Shown: piece after piece, positions 6,680 through 9,406 of the stretch
Layout: each line of letters opens with the position of its first letter
How positions within the stretch are numbered: the first letter of the stretch is position 1
Source of the DNA: Alphaproteobacteria bacterium
GTDB taxonomy: Bacteria; Pseudomonadota; Alphaproteobacteria; Paracaedibacterales; CAIOTO01
Length of the DNA: 9,406 bases
NCBI GenBank assembly: GCA_030727085.1
Contig: JANRCF010000062.1
Span: 1-9,406, forward strand
Direction: 5' to 3'
Position numbers and translations under genes: made by a program
Notes under the pieces: generated by a model
What the model was told of the DNA's origin: nothing
The model's database searches: none
The model's input: the letters and a program-made list of their open reading frames with translations, nothing else

Positions 6680-7708
6680 ATGATTGTAACTGCAGATAAA
6701 ACACTTAAAAAACTATGGCAAAAGGGATGTGACTTTCTAGGATGTGAACATGCCATTTTGGGCGGTGCGATGACATGGGTGTCAAACGCAAGTCTAGTTG
6801 CATCGATTTCAAATGCGGGTGGTTTTGGCGTGGTTGCCTGCGGTGCTATGACACCTGATATTCTTGATGCAGAAATTACAAAAACAAAAACGCTTACTAA
6901 TAAGCCATTTGGTGTGAATCTAATTACCTTGCACCCCATGCTGCACGATCTTATTGATGTTGTCGGTAAGCATAAAATTGGACATGTTGTGCTGGCTGGC
7001 GGTTTGCCCACAAACGAATCAATTGAACGTATTAAAAGTTATGGCTGCAAAGTAATTGGTTTTGCGCCGGCGTTGATCATTGCTAAAAAATTACAACGAT
7101 CAAATGTAGACGCTATCGTAATTGAAGGTGCTGAAGCAGGCGGACATATCGGCCCTGTTTCAACAAGTGTTCTTGCACAAGAGATTCTGCCACATATTCG
7201 TGATATTCCTGTGTTTGTGGCCGGCGGTATTGGTCGCGGTGAAGCGATTGTATCGTACCTTCAAATGGGTGCCGCAGGTTGTCAATTGGGTACACGTTTT
7301 GTATGTGCAAACGAATCACCTGCGCACGCTAATTTCAAAAAAGCCTTTATCCGTGGTAATGCTCGCGATGCCATCGCATCAGTGCAGCTTGATCCCCGTT
7401 TTCCTGTAATTCCAGTGCGCGCCCTTGTGAACCAAGCCAGCAAACGTTTTGCTGAATGCCAAGCTGAAATTATTGCACGCTTTGATCGCGGTGAAGTTGA
7501 ACTTAAAGATGGTCAGCTTGAAATCGAGCATTTCTGGGCAGGTGCATTGCGTCGCGCTGTAATGGATGGAGACATTGAAAATGGTTCTATCATGGCTGGG
7601 CAAAGTGTTGGTATGGTCACAAAAGAACAGCCAACAAAAGAGATCATTGATGAATTGATCGAGCAAGCACATAATTACATCTGTGAACAAAATCAACGAT
7701 TTGGTTAA
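6680..7708 (+). CDS. Nitronate monooxygenase / NPD-family flavoprotein
   Basis: The family consists of FMN-dependent TIM-barrel oxidases: nitronate monooxygenase, which detoxifies alkyl nitronates, and the related enoyl-ACP reductase FabK. The 342-residue sequence shows the family FMN and phosphate-binding signatures: SNAGGFGVV at 44-52, VIEGAEAGGHIGP at 147-159 with the active-site His, PVFVAGGIGRG at 177-187, and MGAAGCQLGTRF at 196-207. The C-terminal third (VQLDPRFPVIPVRAL, IEHFWAGALRRAV, SIMAGQSVG) is typical of the alphaproteobacterial version often found beside lysC. The true substrate is unknown and a role in nitronate removal is inferred only from the family. It starts one base after the lysC stop (TAA-ATG) with a GAGAG-type Shine-Dalgarno at about 6669-6673, inside the lysC end, so the two are probably translationally coupled. 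Transcription ends at the hairpin at 7775. Confidence 0.88.
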   Translation: MIVTADKTLKKLWQKGCDFLGCEHAILGGAMTWVSNASLVASISNAGGFGVVACGAMTPDILDAEITKTKTLTNKPFGVNLITLHPMLHDLIDVVGKHKIGHVVLAGGLPTNESIERIKSYGCKVIGFAPALIIAKKLQRSNVDAIVIEGAEAGGHIGPVSTSVLAQEILPHIRDIPVFVAGGIGRGEAIVSYLQMGAAGCQLGTRFVCANESPAHANFKKAFIRGNARDAIASVQLDPRFPVIPVRALVNQASKRFAECQAEIIARFDRGEVELKDGQLEIEHFWAGALRRAVMDGDIENGSIMAGQSVGMVTKEQPTKEIIDELIEQAHNYICEQNQRFG

Positions 7709-7774
7709 TTATTTGCCTATGATCGTCGACTTCAACGTTGGTGACACTGGAATCCATCGCTCAATACCCGCATT

Positions 7775-7808
7775 AAGCCCGTCTTTTAATAAAGAGCGGG
7801 CTTTTTTT
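7775..7808 (+). terminator. Rho-independent terminator of the lysC operon
   Basis: AAGCCCGTCTTT (7775-7786) pairs with AAAGAGCGGGCTT (7791-7803), with one bulged G at 7796, around a TAAT loop. Seven T residues run over 7802-7808. It lies 66 bases past the stop of the NPD gene, within the 3' coding end of the opposing pseudogene. The minus strand has no T-run after the hairpin, so it works only for the plus strand. Confidence 0.88.
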
Positions 7809-8857
7809 ACATCTCCACCCACTTCAATGATTAATAATCCCCTGAACCAATATACAATTGGATCTTTAGCATTGATATCTTCAAGCATAGTAATAAACTG
7901 CTCAGTCTCACTCAATTTCCGCGTATTAAGCAACGTTGCTAAATACGGTGCAGCCAAATCAAATCGTGCAGGCGCTGCGGCAAGTGTATCTTTTAAATAA
8001 TAAAGCCACCGCGGATCACGTTCAAATCCTAATATATCAAGCGTGACAATACGAAGGCTAAGGGTAGGATGTTTAGTTGTTAATGCTAATTCTTTGAATG
8101 TAACAAGTTCCCTCTGCGTATTTAAATCCTGTGGGTTACCTTTCGCATTTTGAAAAATAGTTTGCATATAATTGCTGGCATGAAGCCCTTGCAATGCACC
8201 ATGACGTTTAATTAAATCAGCCGTTAATGTTGCAGGAGGATTAATCTTATTGGCTGCCCATGAGTATGTATGTTTGTTATAGATACGTGCAGTTTGAAAC
8301 CCTTCATATGCACAAAACGCAAACCAAGGAGCGCAGAGAAGAAATACCTCTCCTTTACCAAGTGCTTTTTCTTTAAACAATTTAATCCACTTGATCAGGT
8401 AAACATCGCGTCCGGCATACGCACTGCAACAGAGTGCAAGCATGAATTGGCAATGTAAACCACGTCGATGAAATGGTTACCCACAGACTAGTATAAAACA
8501 ATGCAAATGGAACATCTTCATCACATACGAAATAGATGGGTAATAGCGGTAGTGCAAGCGCAAACAATGCTCCGACAACCCCCAATGCAAGCAAATTTTC
8601 AATTATTTGGTGGTGGCAATGAAAATCAATACGTTCCAAACTATCCCAATCAGGAATTAAGGCTGTATTTTTATAAAGCGCCACAGGTATTTGTGTGAAA
8701 TGAGCCAGCAATGTATCCGTGAAATGTTCAAATCCAAAGCCTGTAAATAAGCGCAGTGGGTGATCTTGAAATTCCTTAAAGACTACATGCAATAGTTTTA
8801 CACGCGAGTCGAGGCTAACGAACTTAGTGGGATGGGCAACAAACTGTATAAATAATG

Positions 8858-8862
8858 AAAGG
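8858..8862 (+). promoter_or_regulatory. Ribosome binding site of the small exported protein
   Basis: AAAGG is followed by 8 bases and then ATG at 8871, favouring this start over the TTG at 8868. A TATAAA at 8847-8852 resembles a -10 box but lies so close that the leader would be almost nil, and no good -35 is visible. Confidence 0.6.
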
Positions 8863-8870
8863 TCCTTTTG

Positions 8871-9365
8871 ATGAAAATAGTTCGAAATAAATTAATGATG
8901 TGTGCAGCTTTGCTTGGATTGGTGTCAGCTAATGTTGAAGCTGCCGATCAGGCCAAAACTGTTCGTTTGAGAACTGGAAGGGAACTGTCAATTCCGACAC
9001 CAGAGCAAAGCGCTGATGTACGCGATAGAGAATATTATGTGCATATTCAAAAGAAATTGCATGCTAAAATCAATCAATATTCACAAGAAGCAGCGGCGCG
9101 ATTAGGTAATAGCAATAGAGAAGAAATTTTCAAAAAAATTAAACAAGAAAACATTGAAGCACAAGCGTTTCTTGCGCAAAACGGCAAAGATGACCTTCTG
9201 TATGCATTAAAACATCTTAAAGATGCATTATTGAGTTTTGAAAAAACTGTTTTAGCATCAGAAAATCCTGAAGTGCATGAAGCAACATTAAATGAAATTG
9301 CATTTATCAAAAGTACATTATTACTTATAAAAAACCCGAATTTAATTGAAGAGCGCCTGTTCTAA
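8871..9365 (+). CDS. Small exported helical protein of unknown function
   Basis: The product has 164 residues and I do not recognise its family. It starts with a clear signal peptide: MKIVRNK, a hydrophobic core at 8-20, and a likely cut after A24 (NVEA/AD). The mature part of about 140 residues is polar and predicted helical by eye, with Lys, Glu, Gln and Ala periodicity (for example IQKKLHAKINQYSQEAAARL, KKIKQENIEAQAFL, LLYALKHLKDALLSFEKT). It has no Cys after the signal region and no membrane helix, so it should be a soluble periplasmic or secreted protein, perhaps coiled-coil. It has a good Shine-Dalgarno and a clean TAA stop. Its first codons overlap the point where the antisense O-antigen-ligase remnant ends, so it or the DNA carrying it may have replaced the 5' half of that gene. 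A partner may be the reading frame starting at 9367. Confidence 0.75.
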   Translation: MKIVRNKLMMCAALLGLVSANVEAADQAKTVRLRTGRELSIPTPEQSADVRDREYYVHIQKKLHAKINQYSQEAAARLGNSNREEIFKKIKQENIEAQAFLAQNGKDDLLYALKHLKDALLSFEKTVLASENPEVHEATLNEIAFIKSTLLLIKNPNLIEERLF

Positions 9366-9366
9366 A

Positions 9367-9406
9367 ATGAAGTGCAACACCCTAAGATGGTTAGTGACAA
9401 AACTAC
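9367..9406 (+). CDS. Possible start of a further gene, cut by the window end
   Basis: An ATG one base after the stop of the preceding gene opens a frame (MKCNTLRWLVTKL) that has no stop before the window ends. The basic then hydrophobic N-terminus could begin a signal peptide, and the tight spacing suggests coupling. Thirteen codons are too few to be sure, and GAAGAG lies rather far upstream to serve as its ribosome binding site. Confidence 0.25.
   Translation, partial: MKCNTLRWLVTKL

Larger units (their letters stand above)
7709..8870 (-). pseudogene. O-antigen ligase (WaaL/Wzy)-like protein with helical C-terminal extension; 5'-truncated and frameshifted
   Basis: Two overlapping minus-strand frames together make the C-terminal part of one protein. 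The upstream frame (8382 to about 8870, open to 8891) reads SLDSRVKLLHVVFKEF, then TGFGFEHF, FHCHHQIIENLLALGVVG and two membrane helices. That is the periplasmic-loop and G-x-G helix signature of the O-antigen ligase/polymerase superfamily, which joins or polymerises lipid-linked polysaccharide in the inner membrane. The other frame (open from 8476 down to 7709) takes over at MLALCCSAYAG (from 8443), adds one more helix (VFLLCAPWFAFCAYEG), and then about 190 residues of helical, TPR-like character ending STIIGK. Joining the frames needs the loss of one base near 8444, with no homopolymer there. Only two or three of the family's 10-12 membrane helices remain, and there is no plausible start (only a TTG at 8792 inside the homology). 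The stop abuts that of the NPD gene. WaaL and Wzy cannot be told apart here. Confidence 0.72.

Noticed and set aside
8382..8476. Programmed ribosomal frameshifting in the ligase-like gene
   Set aside because: No slippery sequence or downstream stimulatory structure is visible, and the gene is also truncated at its 5' end, so decay is the simpler explanation.
8501..8698. Plus-strand open frame inside the ligase remnant
   Set aside because: It is antisense to the recognisable FHCHHQIIENLLALG membrane segment and has no features of its own.

Overview
The window looks like chromosomal sequence from an AT-rich alphaproteobacterium. The divergent ubiG / lysC pair, the nitronate monooxygenase-like gene fused end-to-start behind lysC, and a single-ALDH (type A) PutA all read like alphaproteobacterial versions of those proteins. 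An ankyrin-like secreted protein, two damaged genes and short or absent intergenic spacers suggest a host-associated lineage with a decaying genome, of the Holosporales, Paracaedibacter or Rickettsiales kind. That placement is inference from protein style; no rRNA or marker gene is present.

Layout. At 1-2708 (+) is a proline-catabolic putA whose 5' part is disrupted: PutA-like sequence continues upstream of the first usable ATG but runs into an in-frame stop. At 2718-3479 (-) is a convergent, exported ankyrin-like protein of AT-rich composition. About 460 bases (3480-3937) follow with no recognisable gene. At 3938-4603 (+) is a triple-BON-domain protein, followed by a long imperfect stem-loop at the convergent junction with ubiG (4687-5400, -). 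Divergent from ubiG, lysC (5456-6679, +) and a nitronate monooxygenase/NPD-family gene (6680-7708, +) form a tight two-gene operon. Its rho-independent terminator (7775-7808) lies inside the 3' end of the opposing gene. At 7709 to about 8870 (-) is the 3' half of an O-antigen ligase (WaaL/Wzy)-like membrane protein with a helical C-terminal extension, now split by a frameshift near 8444 and missing its N-terminal half. A small exported helical protein of unknown function (8871-9365, +) begins exactly where that remnant is cut off. A possible next gene starts at 9367 and runs off the window.

The intact genes cover ubiquinone synthesis (ubiG), the entry to the aspartate-family amino acids and diaminopimelate (lysC), and flavin-dependent oxidation (NPD family). 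The PutA and O-antigen-ligase remnants suggest ongoing loss of proline catabolism and of a surface-polysaccharide function. The two exported proteins, neither of which I can assign a function, are the accessory content. I see no CRISPR, tRNA, rRNA, integrase, transposase or defence cassette, and no convincing new multi-gene system.
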